A stretch of DNA of 44,253 nt from DASYYE01 sp035946955 (GCA_035946955.1 DASYYE010000365.1:1-44253), one strand, 5' to 3'; shown: positions 14,797-23,261, counted from the first letter of the stretch. Program-made: numbers and translations. The notes: generated by a model not told the origin, from the sequence alone.

Positions 14797-15097
14797 GCCA
14801 CCCATCCAACCAGCCGCGACCCACCCGCGTGCCAACGCCAGATTTCAGGACAAAATTCTCACCTGCCCGTCGCCCCTGCCCCGTGCACCCCTCCCCTGTC
14901 CACCCCCTCCCCTGTCCACCATGATCGCGGTGGCCTTTACTGCGCATAGCAGTAAGACTCGCCGCGATCATGCGTAACACGGGTGCGTAGGCCCAGCCAT
15001 CCGAGGTTGGGCGCGTAGCTCAGCCGTCGAGGCGGCGCGCAGACCAGCCGCCCTAGCGGGGGCGTGTGGGTCAGCCGCCGTAGCGGCAGTGCGTGAG
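14797..15097. other. Repeat-rich gap between lytic transglycosylase and ferrochelatase
   Basis: No gene is visible in about 300 bases. The gap contains a ~16-bp tandem duplication (CACCCCTCCCCTGTC at 14886-14900 and a near copy to 14916), a 53-bp palindrome, and a 24-27 bp tandem array. Any ferrochelatase promoter must lie close to the gene or within these repeats. Confidence 0.6.
14920..14972. repeat. 53-bp palindromic repeat, copy 1
   Basis: Outer arms CATGATCGCGG (14920-14930) and CCGCGATCATG (14962-14972) are perfect. Inner arms TTACTGC and GCAGTAA enclose GCATA. Between them all but two positions pair if G-U is allowed, giving a ~24-bp RNA hairpin. A second copy lies at 31814-31866. Both lie past the 3' end of a gene, so it may also terminate transcription. 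Confidence 0.8.
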
Positions 15098-15121
15098 TCA
15101 GCCGTCGAGGCGCGCGTACTG
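14994..15121 (-). repeat. 24-27 bp tandem array at the 3' end of the transglycosylase gene
   Basis: Five units, each beginning CAGCC on the plus strand, start at 14994, 15021, 15045, 15072 and 15099 (steps of 27, 24, 27 and 27). The last unit contains the gene's own final codons and TGA (RLDG-stop), so the array looks like tandem copies of the coding 3' end with its stop codon, spreading downstream. Confidence 0.7.
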
Positions 15122-16240
15122 CTGGGCCAGGGCCAGCACCTCGTTGACGTACCACTGCGCGTGGTTGTAGGCGAAGATCGCCCCAGGCAGCCCGGCCGGA
15201 GTGCCAGCGCCGTTCGCGCAGAGGTAGCGGGCGGCCGACGGGACCGCGTCGTAGGGGTCCATGATGTTGGGCGGCCCCGATTCCCCGAAGGCCGTGATGC
15301 CCCAGGCGGCCCATGTCGAGGGCAGGAACTGCATGGGGCCCAGCGCACCTGCGGTGGACGGGCCCATGTTGGTCCCATCCGCGCTCTCGATCTGGCCGAT
15401 GGCCGCCAGCACCGTCCAGGACAGGCCCGGGCAGTACAGGGCCGCGGACGCGCGGAAGAGCTGCATGTAGGTCGTGGGCCGCCCGCCGCCAGCGGCGTCG
15501 ACCGGCAGTGGCTGCTGGCGCAGGCTGACCAGTGTCCCCACGTGGCCGACTGCGACCCGGACCTCATGCTTCAGGGCTGACATGGACTTGCCGGGCGCGC
15601 TGACGAACACCGCGACGTTGTGGACCAGGCCGAGTTTCGCGGACTGCTGGCTGCCGACCACGAGGTCGATCCCGACGATCCCCAGCGGAGCGTCCCCGCC
15701 GAAGGTCAGGTTGAGTGTGGCGGCGCCGGACAACGGGTAGGTGGAGCCCTTGCGCAGCCGCAGGCCCTGCCGCGCGGCCGGGGACGCCACGAAACCGCCG
15801 GTGGCCAGGCTGGCCCACAGGGGGTCGTCCGTCGCGGTGCGCAGCGGCGTCCAGGACCGGTACTGGCTGGGGTTCACACCGATGATGTTGACCGGGCTCG
15901 CGCCGACGCTGATCCGGGCACCGTCCACCGCGAGCATGTCCCGCAGCCCATGGATCTTGCCCAGCCGCGCCAGCCCCGTGGCTGGCACACCCTTCGGGTC
16001 GATGAGGACGAGGTCTGGCAGCACGATCTGGTGGAACGACGCCAGGGCGTGGGCCGGCACCACGGGAGCGGGCGTCTGCCCTGATGGGTGGGTGGGGAGC
16101 ACGCACATCGTGGCCGCCACCGCCAAGGCGCCTAGCGCCCCAGCGCGTGGGGCGACCACAGCGGACCAGGCCGCCGCGCCCCGCCGGACGGGGGCACCGA
16201 CAGCAGCACGGAACCTTCGGTGACCGCGGCGGTGGCTCAT
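15098..16240 (-). CDS. Secreted lytic transglycosylase
   Basis: A 380-residue exported protein. A basic N-terminus and hydrophobic segment (GALGALAVAATMCVL, about 34-48) form a signal or anchor. The middle part (VNPSQYRSWTPLRTA, LRLRKGSTYPLSG) looks like a beta-rich periplasmic domain, weakly recalling MacB/FtsX-type extracytoplasmic domains. The C-terminal ~110 residues are an SLT-type lysozyme fold: AAIGQIESADGTNMG with the catalytic Glu, GALGPMQFLPSTWAAWG, and AIFAYNHAQWYVNEVL. Such enzymes cleave peptidoglycan between MurNAc and GlcNAc to give anhydro ends, in wall turnover or division. Its stop codon is inside a tandem repeat array. Confidence 0.9.
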   Translation of the reverse strand: MSHRRGHRRFRAAVGAPVRRGAAAWSAVVAPRAGALGALAVAATMCVLPTHPSGQTPAPVVPAHALASFHQIVLPDLVLIDPKGVPATGLARLGKIHGLRDMLAVDGARISVGASPVNIIGVNPSQYRSWTPLRTATDDPLWASLATGGFVASPAARQGLRLRKGSTYPLSGAATLNLTFGGDAPLGIVGIDLVVGSQQSAKLGLVHNVAVFVSAPGKSMSALKHEVRVAVGHVGTLVSLRQQPLPVDAAGGGRPTTYMQLFRASAALYCPGLSWTVLAAIGQIESADGTNMGPSTAGALGPMQFLPSTWAAWGITAFGESGPPNIMDPYDAVPSAARYLCANGAGTPAGLPGAIFAYNHAQWYVNEVLALAQQYARLDG

Positions 16241-16472
16241 GCGCTCACAACCCTAACCTGGCGTCTGTCACGGCTAATGAGTGGTCACCCCAGATCAGGG
16301 TAAAGATTCCCCGTCGCTTAGTCACTGCAGACACCAGGAAATCCGACCATGACCCACTCACCGGGTAGGACTTAGGGGGCTCGGGTGACTCCAGTGGTGA
16401 CCGTCAACTCGGGGGACGCACAACGCCACCTACCGGCTAATCCGGCCGCGTCACGCACGCGCACGTTACGCT

Positions 16473-16488
16473 CCCACTCATGAGTGGG
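16473..16488. promoter_or_regulatory. Perfect 16-bp palindrome over the TetR start codon
   Basis: CCCACTCATGAGTGGG is a perfect inverted repeat whose centre is the ATG of the TetR gene (16480-16482). Size and symmetry fit a TetR-type operator, and its position would allow autorepression, but binding is inferred. Confidence 0.5.
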
Positions 16489-17196
16489 GAAGCTCGTCCC
16501 GGCACCACCCCCGGCGAGGCGGCCAGTGGGCCCGGGCCCCGGCGGGTACCTCCGCCGCCGCGGGCTGCCAGCAAGCCCCGCCGGCCGTCGCTCGGCGGCG
16601 GCAGGCCCGCCCAAGACCGTGAGCTTCGCGCCCAGGGCCGTGAGACCGTCCGCAAGCTGCTGGACGCGGGCCTTGCCGAGTTCGACGAGCGCGGCTTCCA
16701 GGCGGTGCGGGTGGATGACATCGTCCGCCGGGCACAGACCTCGCACGGGACGTTCTACCTGTACTTCGCCAACAAAGAGGACCTGTTCAAGGCCCTGCTC
16801 CGCGACGCACTGCACGACATGGGCGTCCTCACCGACGCCTTCCCCGTGGTCACCCGCAACGAGGGCGGGCGCACCGCGCTGAAGCAGTGGGTGCGGAAAT
16901 TCTGTGACACCTACGCGGGACACGCGGCGGTCATCAGGACCATCAGCCAGGCGGAGACGGTCAGCGAGGACGTCTGGGGCGACGGCCTGCAGTTGCTGTT
17001 CCGGCTCTCCGAAGCGATCGCCCAGGGCATGACGGCCGCGACCGGCCTGACTGACCACTCCGAACTCACCGCACTCGCCTGCCTCATGATGCTGGAACGC
17101 GTGAACTACCTGCTGAGCGTGGAGGTCAGGCTGCCACAGGAGGAGATGGCCGACCGCATCGCCGCGATCATGTTCGCCGCGTTCCGGCCTGAGTAA
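16480..17196 (+). CDS. TetR-family transcriptional regulator
   Basis: A 238-residue one-component regulator. After a 50-residue Pro/Arg-rich tail the DNA-binding domain is clear: RETVRKLLDAGLAEFDERG, VRVDDIVRRAQTSHGTFYLYF and NKEDLFKALL (about 53-103). The C-terminal ligand domain is helical (LKQWVRKFCDTYAGHAAV, MMLERVNYLL) and typical of the TetR_C group, with no known ligand. The ATG lies at the centre of a perfect 16-bp palindrome, suggesting autoregulation. A start nearer the domain is possible, since the tail is low-complexity. It converges on the folP2-like gene with a 3-bp gap, so no target operon is obvious. Confidence 0.9.
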   Translation: MSGEARPGTTPGEAASGPGPRRVPPPPRAASKPRRPSLGGGRPAQDRELRAQGRETVRKLLDAGLAEFDERGFQAVRVDDIVRRAQTSHGTFYLYFANKEDLFKALLRDALHDMGVLTDAFPVVTRNEGGRTALKQWVRKFCDTYAGHAAVIRTISQAETVSEDVWGDGLQLLFRLSEAIAQGMTAATGLTDHSELTALACLMMLERVNYLLSVEVRLPQEEMADRIAAIMFAAFRPE

Positions 17197-17199
17197 CAG

Positions 17200-18078
17200 T
17201 CACGACTCCGGGGGCCACTGGCCCTGGAGCGCGCTGACCGCGGCGAGTGCCTGCTTGGCCGCGGCCACGTCGTGGACACGGAACACCCTGGCCCCCTGCC
17301 AGGCGCACACGGCCAGGGCCGCCAGCGTGCCCTCGGCGCGGTCGGTGACGTCCAGCCCGAGCGCCTCGCCCACGAAGTCCTTGTTGGACACCGCGCTCAG
17401 CACCGGCCACCCGGTCGCCACCAGGTCGGTGGTGCGGCGGGTGAGCTCCAGCGAGTGCCAGGTGTTCTTCCCGAAGTCGTGGGCCGGGTCGATGACCACC
17501 CCGTCCGGGCGCACCCCGGCCCGGACCGCCCGGGCCGCCTCCGCGCACACGGCTTCCCTCACCTGGCCCACTACGTCGTGGTAGGCGGGCCGGTGCGGCC
17601 GGGTGCGCGGCACGAGCCCGCCGGCGTGGGAGCAGACCAGGCCCAGGCCATGGCGCGCGGCGACCTCGGCCAGCCGCGGGTCGGCGCCGCCCCAGGAGTC
17701 GTTGAGCAGGTCGGCGCCTGCCGCCGCCACCGCCTCTCCCACCGGGGCACGCCATGTGTCCACGCTGATGACGGCCTGCGGGTGGCGGTCCCGGATGGCG
17801 GCGACCACCGGCACCACCCGCCGGGCCTCCTCGGCCACGCTCACCTCGTCCCCCGGGCCCGCCTTCACTCCCCCCACGTCGAGGATGTCGGCGCCCTGAG
17901 ACATGGCACGGTCGGCCGCGGCGAGCGCCGCACCCAGCGCGTAGGTGGCCCCGTGGTCGAAGAAGGAGTCCGGCGTCCGGTTGATCACCGCCATGACCCC
18001 GAACACTCCCGGTGGCCATTCCCGGCATCCCAGGCGCAGTGTCCGGGCCGGACCGGCCGCGGGTGGTTCGCTGGTCAC
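17200..18078 (-). CDS. folP2: Dihydropteroate synthase homologue, FolP2 type
   Basis: A 292-residue TIM-barrel protein of the DHPS family. It keeps the motif order but with the FolP2 variants: VMAVINRTPDSFFD (folate enzymes have MGIVNVTPDSF), ILDVGGVKAGPG (in place of DVGGESTRPG), SVDTWRAPVGEAV, LLNDSWGG, DPAHDFGKNT, and SNKDFVGEALG (in place of SRKxFLG). The mycobacterial FolP2 with the same GVKAGPG loop is reported to lack DHPS activity, so folate synthesis should not be assumed. There is no other folate gene nearby. The start MTSEPPAAG is the first in-frame ATG; GTG inside is possible. Confidence 0.85.
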   Translation of the reverse strand: MTSEPPAAGPARTLRLGCREWPPGVFGVMAVINRTPDSFFDHGATYALGAALAAADRAMSQGADILDVGGVKAGPGDEVSVAEEARRVVPVVAAIRDRHPQAVISVDTWRAPVGEAVAAAGADLLNDSWGGADPRLAEVAARHGLGLVCSHAGGLVPRTRPHRPAYHDVVGQVREAVCAEAARAVRAGVRPDGVVIDPAHDFGKNTWHSLELTRRTTDLVATGWPVLSAVSNKDFVGEALGLDVTDRAEGTLAALAVCAWQGARVFRVHDVAAAKQALAAVSALQGQWPPES

Positions 18079-18193
18079 CGGCGCAGGATACGGGGCGGGC
18101 GGGTGAACCAGGTCAGTGGCCTATGGGGTGTCCGGCCGGTCCGCGCCGCCGATGACCGGCAGGACACCCCTCGAGTCGGGCACAATCGATCGA

Positions 18194-19630
18194 GTGCGGT
18201 TTCTTACTGGCCAGGTGCCCGGGCAAGAACTGGCCTACAGCGATGTCTTCCTGGTCCCCCAGGCATCTTCGGTAGCCTCCCGGCTGCACGTGGACCTGGC
18301 GACCACCGACGGCACCGGGACCACCATCCCGGTCGTGGTCGCCAACATGACGGCGGTGTCCGGGCGGCGCATGGCCGAGACGGTGGCACGCCGAGGCGGG
18401 ATCGCCATCCTCCCCCAGGACATCCCGGTCGACGTCGTCGCCGAGGTGGTGTCGTGGGTGAAGAGCCGGCACCTGCTGTACGACACCCCCATCACGCTGG
18501 GGCCCGGTGACACCACCGGGCATGCGCTCAGCCTGCTGCCCAAGCGCGCCCACGGCGCCGTGGTGGTCGTGGCAGATGACCGCCCGGTGGGAGTGGTCAC
18601 CGAGTCCGACTGCCAGGGTGTGGACCGCTTCACCCAACTGCGCCAGGTGATGACCACCGACGTGTTCACCCTGCCGGTCGGCGTCAACCCCGAGGACGCA
18701 TTCGGCATGCTGCACGAGGGCAGGCACCACATGGCCCCGGTGGTGGACGCGACTGGTGCGCTGGTCGGCATCGTGACGCGCACCGGGGCACTGCGCGCCA
18801 CCCTTTACCAGCCAGCCACCGACCAGGCCGGGCGGCTGCGGATCGGGGCCGCACTCGGGATCAACGGTGATGTCCGGGCCAAGGCGAAGCTGCTCACCGA
18901 GGCCGGCGTGGACATCCTGGTGATCGACACGGCCCACGGCCACCAGGACAAGATGCTCAGCGCGATCAGGGCGGCCCGCGACGCCGGCCCGCCCTTGCCG
19001 CTGGTGGCTGGCAACGTGGTCACCGCCGAGGCCGTGGCCGACCTGGTGGGCGCGGGCGCCGACATCATCAAGGTAGGGGTGGGCCCGGGGGCGATGTGCA
19101 CCACCCGGATGATGACCGGGGTGGGACGCCCCCAGTTCAGCGCGGTCGCGGACTGTGCCGTCGCGGCGCGGCGGCTGGGGGCCAGGATCTGGGCCGACGG
19201 CGGGGTCCGCCACCCCCGCGACGTCGCGCTGGCCCTGGCCGCTGGAGCGTCCAACGTCATGATCGGCTCATGGTTCGCCGGGACATACGAGTCGCCCGGT
19301 GACACGTTCCGCGACGCCGACGGGCGACTGTACAAGGAGAGCTTCGGGATGGCCTCGGCGCGGGCGGTGCGCCTGCGCTCGGCCAGCGACTCCCCGTTCG
19401 ACCGGGCACGCAAGGAACTCTTCGAGGAGGGCATCTCCACGGCCCGGATGTACCTGAACTCGCAGCGGCCCGGCGTGGAGGACCTGATCGACCAGATCAC
19501 CGCAGGCCTGCGCAGCGCATGCGCTTACGCGGGCGCGTCCACCCTTGACGAACTGCACGAACGTGCGGTGGTCGGGGTGCAGAGCGCGGCCGGCTACAGC
19601 GAAGGCAAGCCCGAGCCCACGAGCTGGTGA
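18194..19630 (+). CDS. guaB1: GuaB1-family IMPDH-related protein (GMP reductase type)
   Basis: A 478-residue TIM barrel with an inserted CBS pair (about 95-215: LVGIVTRTGAL, MAPVVDATG). GTG 18194 begins VRFLTGQVPGQELAYSDVFLVP, the usual GuaB1 start and length. Catalytic loop VGVGPGAMCTTRMMTG contains the nucleophilic Cys, followed by GARIWADGGVRHPRDVA and GSWFAGTYESPG. Mycobacterial GuaB1 has been shown to be a GMP reductase (GMP plus NADPH to IMP and ammonia) regulated through its CBS domains, not an IMP dehydrogenase; by family this one should do the same. It diverges from the folP2-like gene, sharing a 115-bp region. Confidence 0.9.
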   Translation: MRFLTGQVPGQELAYSDVFLVPQASSVASRLHVDLATTDGTGTTIPVVVANMTAVSGRRMAETVARRGGIAILPQDIPVDVVAEVVSWVKSRHLLYDTPITLGPGDTTGHALSLLPKRAHGAVVVVADDRPVGVVTESDCQGVDRFTQLRQVMTTDVFTLPVGVNPEDAFGMLHEGRHHMAPVVDATGALVGIVTRTGALRATLYQPATDQAGRLRIGAALGINGDVRAKAKLLTEAGVDILVIDTAHGHQDKMLSAIRAARDAGPPLPLVAGNVVTAEAVADLVGAGADIIKVGVGPGAMCTTRMMTGVGRPQFSAVADCAVAARRLGARIWADGGVRHPRDVALALAAGASNVMIGSWFAGTYESPGDTFRDADGRLYKESFGMASARAVRLRSASDSPFDRARKELFEEGISTARMYLNSQRPGVEDLIDQITAGLRSACAYAGASTLDELHERAVVGVQSAAGYSEGKPEPTSW

Positions 19631-19845
19631 AACACAAACCGGCCAGTCAGCGACCGCTCCCGCCCGCGCCGCTCACCCTCCCGCGCCACCCGGCCTTTGT
19701 TGCTGTTATCAAGACATTGGCGGGACGACCTTTTTGACGAGTTGTACTCGTTAGTAACATGTGCCGTTCACTCAGACGTCTTGTCCTGGCTCCAAGCTGG
19801 CACCCTTCCGCCGGCGGCAAGGGTTCCGGCACGCAGGAGGTCCCC

Positions 19846-21270
19846 GTGCGCGAGACACATGACGCCCCTGAGGGCGCTGACCACACCGGCCCCGGTGCAC
19901 CCGGGTCCGGCCCGAGCAGGCGGGGGCTGCTCAAGGCAGGCGCCATCGCGGGAGCAGCGGCAGGCACCGGCGGGTGGCGGTGGTCGCCGACCGCACCCGG
20001 GGACCCCCGTCGGCACCACCTGCGCCATCCCGGCTCCCTGCCGTACCCCAACCTGCCCATGGGCACCGACACGGTCCCGCAGATCGAGCACATCGTCGTG
20101 GTCATGATGGAGAACCACTCCTACGACAACCGGCTCGGCATGCTGCGGCGCCCTGGTGCCGACGGCTTCCGCCTCGGGCCCCACGGCCGGCCCACCGCAA
20201 CCAACCCCTATGCCAACGGCTACCTCCAGCACGCCTTCCGCATGCCCACCACCTGCCAGAACGCCACGCCCTCCCAGGACTGGGTGGACAGCCACGTCCA
20301 GCTCAACCACGGCCGCAACAACGGTTTCGTGGTCTCCAACAGCGGGCCCGCCGCCATGGGTTACTGGGGAGAGGCCGACCAGCCGTTCTACTACTCGCTG
20401 GCCAAGGTGTTCCCGATCGCCGACCGCTACTTCTGCTCGGTGCTCGGCCAGACGTACCCGAACCGGCGCTACCTGATGTCCGCGACGTCCATCGGGGAGA
20501 TCAACTCCGTCGTCGCCGGGCCCAATGACTACCCGCCGAACGGGACCATCTTCGACCGCCTGGACGCCGCCGGGGTCACCTGGCGCGACTACTACACCAA
20601 CCTCCCCACGACCCTGCTCTACCCGCCGCTCTTCCGCCAGAACAACGGCACCAGGTGCCTGCCGATTGCGCAGTTCTTCACCGACGCGGCCGCGGGGAAC
20701 CTGCCCGGCTACTGCCTGGTCGAGTCGGACTCCTTTCACGCCTCCGAGGAGAACCCGCAGAACATCGCCATGGGTGAGCAGTTCGTCTCCCAGGTCGTCA
20801 ACGCGGTGATCACCAGCCCGAACTGGCCCTCGACGCTGCTGATCTGGACCTACGACGAACACGGCGGCTACTACGACCACGTACCCCCACCCCGCGCCAT
20901 CGCCCCCGACAACATCCCGCCTGCTGTGACCTCCGGTGTCTCCCCCTATGACGGCTTCCACCAGTACGGCTTCCGCGTGCCCTGCGCACTCGTCTCCCCC
21001 TGGGCCCGCGCCAACTACGTCTCACACCAGGTCTTCGACCACACCAGCATCTGCGCCCTGGTGCAGGCCAAATGGAACCTGCCCGCCATGACCTACCGCG
21101 ACGCCAACGCCAGCAACATGCTCGACATGCTCGACCTGACCCATCCCACCTTCCTCACCCCACCCCCGCTCGCACCCCCACTGGTCGTCAGCGACCCCAG
21201 CTGCCTCGCCTGCAACACCACCGGCCCCGGCACCATCCCGCCCCCCGGCTCAGTCACCAAACGCCCCTAG
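19846..21270 (+). CDS. Tat-exported phospholipase C/acid-phosphatase-type phosphoesterase
   Basis: A 474-residue member of the phosphoesterase family (PF04185). GTG 19846 has GGAGG 5 bases upstream, preferred to ATG 19759. The N-terminus has a twin-arginine signal (SRRGLLKAG, Arg 25-26) and an Ala/Gly-rich h-region. Family motifs: HIVVVMMENHSYDN near the metal/active site, HVQLNHGRNNGF, and WTYDEHGGYYDHVPPP with metal-binding Asp and His. The end ALVQAKWNLPAMTYRDANASN is typical. Members cleave phospholipids or phosphomonoesters outside the cell. The N-terminal 40 residues before the core are Pro/Gly-rich. Upstream, a 15-bp inverted repeat (ACGAGT-TGT-ACTCGT, 19737-19751) may be regulatory. 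Confidence 0.92.
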   Translation: MRETHDAPEGADHTGPGAPGSGPSRRGLLKAGAIAGAAAGTGGWRWSPTAPGDPRRHHLRHPGSLPYPNLPMGTDTVPQIEHIVVVMMENHSYDNRLGMLRRPGADGFRLGPHGRPTATNPYANGYLQHAFRMPTTCQNATPSQDWVDSHVQLNHGRNNGFVVSNSGPAAMGYWGEADQPFYYSLAKVFPIADRYFCSVLGQTYPNRRYLMSATSIGEINSVVAGPNDYPPNGTIFDRLDAAGVTWRDYYTNLPTTLLYPPLFRQNNGTRCLPIAQFFTDAAAGNLPGYCLVESDSFHASEENPQNIAMGEQFVSQVVNAVITSPNWPSTLLIWTYDEHGGYYDHVPPPRAIAPDNIPPAVTSGVSPYDGFHQYGFRVPCALVSPWARANYVSHQVFDHTSICALVQAKWNLPAMTYRDANASNMLDMLDLTHPTFLTPPPLAPPLVVSDPSCLACNTTGPGTIPPPGSVTKRP

Positions 21271-21287
21271 CGCCCGCACGCCGAGCG

Positions 21288-21361
21288 CACTTGTCACGGT
21301 TTTTGGCCTGTACTTTTGTACGGTTTATGCCTCAGTGTGCAGCCAAAACCCGTGACAAGTG
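21288..21361. repeat. 74-bp inverted-repeat element, copy 1
   Basis: Left arm 21288-21307 (CACTTGTCACGGTTTTTGGC) and right arm 21342-21361 pair at 19 of 20 positions around an AT-rich centre (CTGTACTTTTGTACGG). It sits between the convergent phosphoesterase and hydrolase genes, so it may terminate both. A diverged copy lies at 44179-44250. Confidence 0.8.
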
Positions 21362-21397
21362 GGAGCGACCAAGGTTTGGTGGCGGCGACCGGGCCGG

Positions 21398-22219
21398 TTA
21401 AGCGCCTTCGGCGAGCGACTCCCGGCTGAGGCCCTCCCCGGGGGCCTGGGAGCCCACCGCGCTGGGTGCCTGCTCTACGGCCTGACGGACCCAGGCAGCG
21501 ATCCGGTCGACCAGCGCCGCGTTCGCGCTTGACTCGGCGTGGCCGAAGCCTGGCACCACCCACAGCTCCCTGGGTTCCTGCGCCGCGTTGAAGATCTCGC
21601 GGGCATGGTCCACCGGGAAGTACGGGTCTTTGTCGCCGTGCACGACCAGGAACGGCGTGGGCGCGATCATCGCGGCCGCCTCAAACGGCGGGACCGGCAC
21701 AGGATCCCACCCCACCGGGCTCACCCTGGTCTTGAGCCAGGTCCGGGTCACGAACCGCCCAGCGCGCCGCTCCACCGCCCAGTGCACCCGCCGCATCGGC
21801 ACCGTCCCCCGGTAGTACCAGTGCCCCGGCCCGCTCACCGACACCGCCGCGTCAAGCCCCCCGACCAGCCCGGCGTACCGCACCACGACCGAGGCCCCCA
21901 TCGAGAACCCCACCGCAGCCACCCGCTCATACCCAAGCTCCCGGGCATATGCCACTGCCACGTCCAGGTCCTTGATCTCCTTGTCCCCCATCGTGGACAG
22001 TCCCCCCGACCGCCCATGCCCCCGGAAGTCAAACGTCACCACCCCAGCGGCCCGGCTCAGCCGGGTAGCGATCCGCCACACCGAAGCCCGCTGCCAGGAC
22101 AACGTGAACCCGTGCGCCAGCACCACGGCCAGCGGACTCTCCCGAGGCAGATGGATGGCATCGATCGGAACCCCGTCCTCAGTCACCAATGTGTGGGCCT
22201 TACGCACGGGTCCGCTCAT
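21398..22219 (-). CDS. Alpha/beta hydrolase
   Basis: A 273-residue alpha/beta hydrolase. ATG 22219 (MSGPVRKAHTLVTEDG) has AGGAAG just upstream. Catalytic triad: Ser in VGFSMGAS, Asp in HGDKDPYFP, His in GFGHAES. The oxyanion segment LAHGFTLSWQ and the FDFRGHGRS strand resemble the esterase/acyl-transfer group (serine aminopeptidase S33-like). No lid domain of note. It faces the convergent phosphoesterase across the 74-bp inverted repeat. Substrate unknown; cytoplasmic by lack of a signal. Confidence 0.9.
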   Translation of the reverse strand: MSGPVRKAHTLVTEDGVPIDAIHLPRESPLAVVLAHGFTLSWQRASVWRIATRLSRAAGVVTFDFRGHGRSGGLSTMGDKEIKDLDVAVAYARELGYERVAAVGFSMGASVVVRYAGLVGGLDAAVSVSGPGHWYYRGTVPMRRVHWAVERRAGRFVTRTWLKTRVSPVGWDPVPVPPFEAAAMIAPTPFLVVHGDKDPYFPVDHAREIFNAAQEPRELWVVPGFGHAESSANAALVDRIAAWVRQAVEQAPSAVGSQAPGEGLSRESLAEGA

Positions 22220-22380
22220 GCTTCCTATTCTGCGTGACCCACCAGCGTGATCACCACGCGCCGCCAAGCGCCAGCGCGCACAGACGGACAGCCAGGCGGG
22301 GCGCGCGGCAGGCATTCGGCGGGGCGGCCGGCCACCCCGCTGCCCGCAAAGCGTGAAAGGCTAACCCGCGGAGGTGCACC

Positions 22381-23253
22381 GTGAAGATCGGCCTGCAGAT
22401 CCCAGATTTCACCACACCCAACGGCCCCGCCCAGCTAGGCCCCGACCTGCGCACCGTAGCGCGCACGGCCGACGACGCCGGGTTCGAGTTCGTCGCCGTG
22501 ATGGACCACTTCTTCCAGATCGGCTACCTGGGGCCACCCGAGCGGGAGATGCTCGAGGCATACACCACGCTCGGCTACCTGGCTGCCTGCACGTCGCGCG
22601 CCAAGCTCCTCACGCTGGTCACCGGCACCGTCTACCGTGAGCCGGGCATCCTCGCCAAGATCGTCACCACGCTCGACGTGCTGTCGGGCGGGCGCGCGTG
22701 GCTCGGCGTCGGGGCCGCCTGGAACGAGGAGGAGTCGCGCGCGCTGGGCATCGCGTTCCCGCCGGTCGCCGAGAGGTTCGAGCGCCTGGAGGAGACGCTG
22801 CAGATCTGCCTGCAGATGTGGCGCGGCGACGAGACGCCCTACCACGGCGAGCACTACCAGCTCGAACGGCCGCTCAACTCACCGCAGGCACTGTCCCAGC
22901 CGCACCCGCCGATCATGATCGGGGGCGGCGGCGAGCGCAAGACCCTGCGCCTGGTGGCCAGGTACGCACAGGCCTGCAACCTGTTCGCCGGCCCCGACCT
23001 CGCCCACAAGCTCGACGTGCTGCGCGAGCACTGTGAGGCCGAGGGCCGCGACTACGCGGACATCACCAAGACCGTCTACTACGTCTTCGACGTCGGTGAG
23101 AAGGGTGAGAAGGCCGACGAGGTCGTGGACCAACTGGGCGACCTAGCGGCCATGGGGTTCGAGGCCGCGATCGGCGCCGTAGCCAACGTCTGGGACATCA
23201 CCCCACTCGAAGTCATCGGCAACGAGGTGATCCCCGCCGTCGCGGCGCTCTAG
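22381..23253 (+). CDS. LLM-class F420-dependent oxidoreductase
   Basis: A 290-residue luciferase-like monooxygenase-fold protein. GTG 22381 is preceded by GGAGGTG at 22370. Features: MKIGLQIPDFT start, VAVMDHFFQI, TLVTGTVYREPGILAKI, the conserved GGRAWLGVGAAWNEEE, and PPIMIGGGGERKTLRLVARYA. The length and motifs fit the F420-dependent TIGR03560-type group common in actinobacteria, which use reduced F420 in hydride transfer. The substrate is unknown. It converges on the ammonium transporter, with a shared terminator. Confidence 0.92.
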   Translation: MKIGLQIPDFTTPNGPAQLGPDLRTVARTADDAGFEFVAVMDHFFQIGYLGPPEREMLEAYTTLGYLAACTSRAKLLTLVTGTVYREPGILAKIVTTLDVLSGGRAWLGVGAAWNEEESRALGIAFPPVAERFERLEETLQICLQMWRGDETPYHGEHYQLERPLNSPQALSQPHPPIMIGGGGERKTLRLVARYAQACNLFAGPDLAHKLDVLREHCEAEGRDYADITKTVYYVFDVGEKGEKADEVVDQLGDLAAMGFEAAIGAVANVWDITPLEVIGNEVIPAVAAL

Positions 23254-23261
23254 CACGGCGA

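Noticed and set aside
15010..15040. tRNA D-arm-like GTAGCTCAGCCG
   Set aside because: It is one unit of the 24-27 bp tandem array; no anticodon, T-arm or acceptor pairing follows.
17272..18510. Plus-strand 412-codon frame opposite the folP2-like gene
   Set aside because: Antisense shadow; His/Arg-rich and it crosses into guaB1 in a different frame.
19764..19773. A single GTTCACT resembling half of a PHO box upstream of the phosphoesterase
   Set aside because: Only one half-site; PHO boxes need direct repeats at 11-bp spacing.
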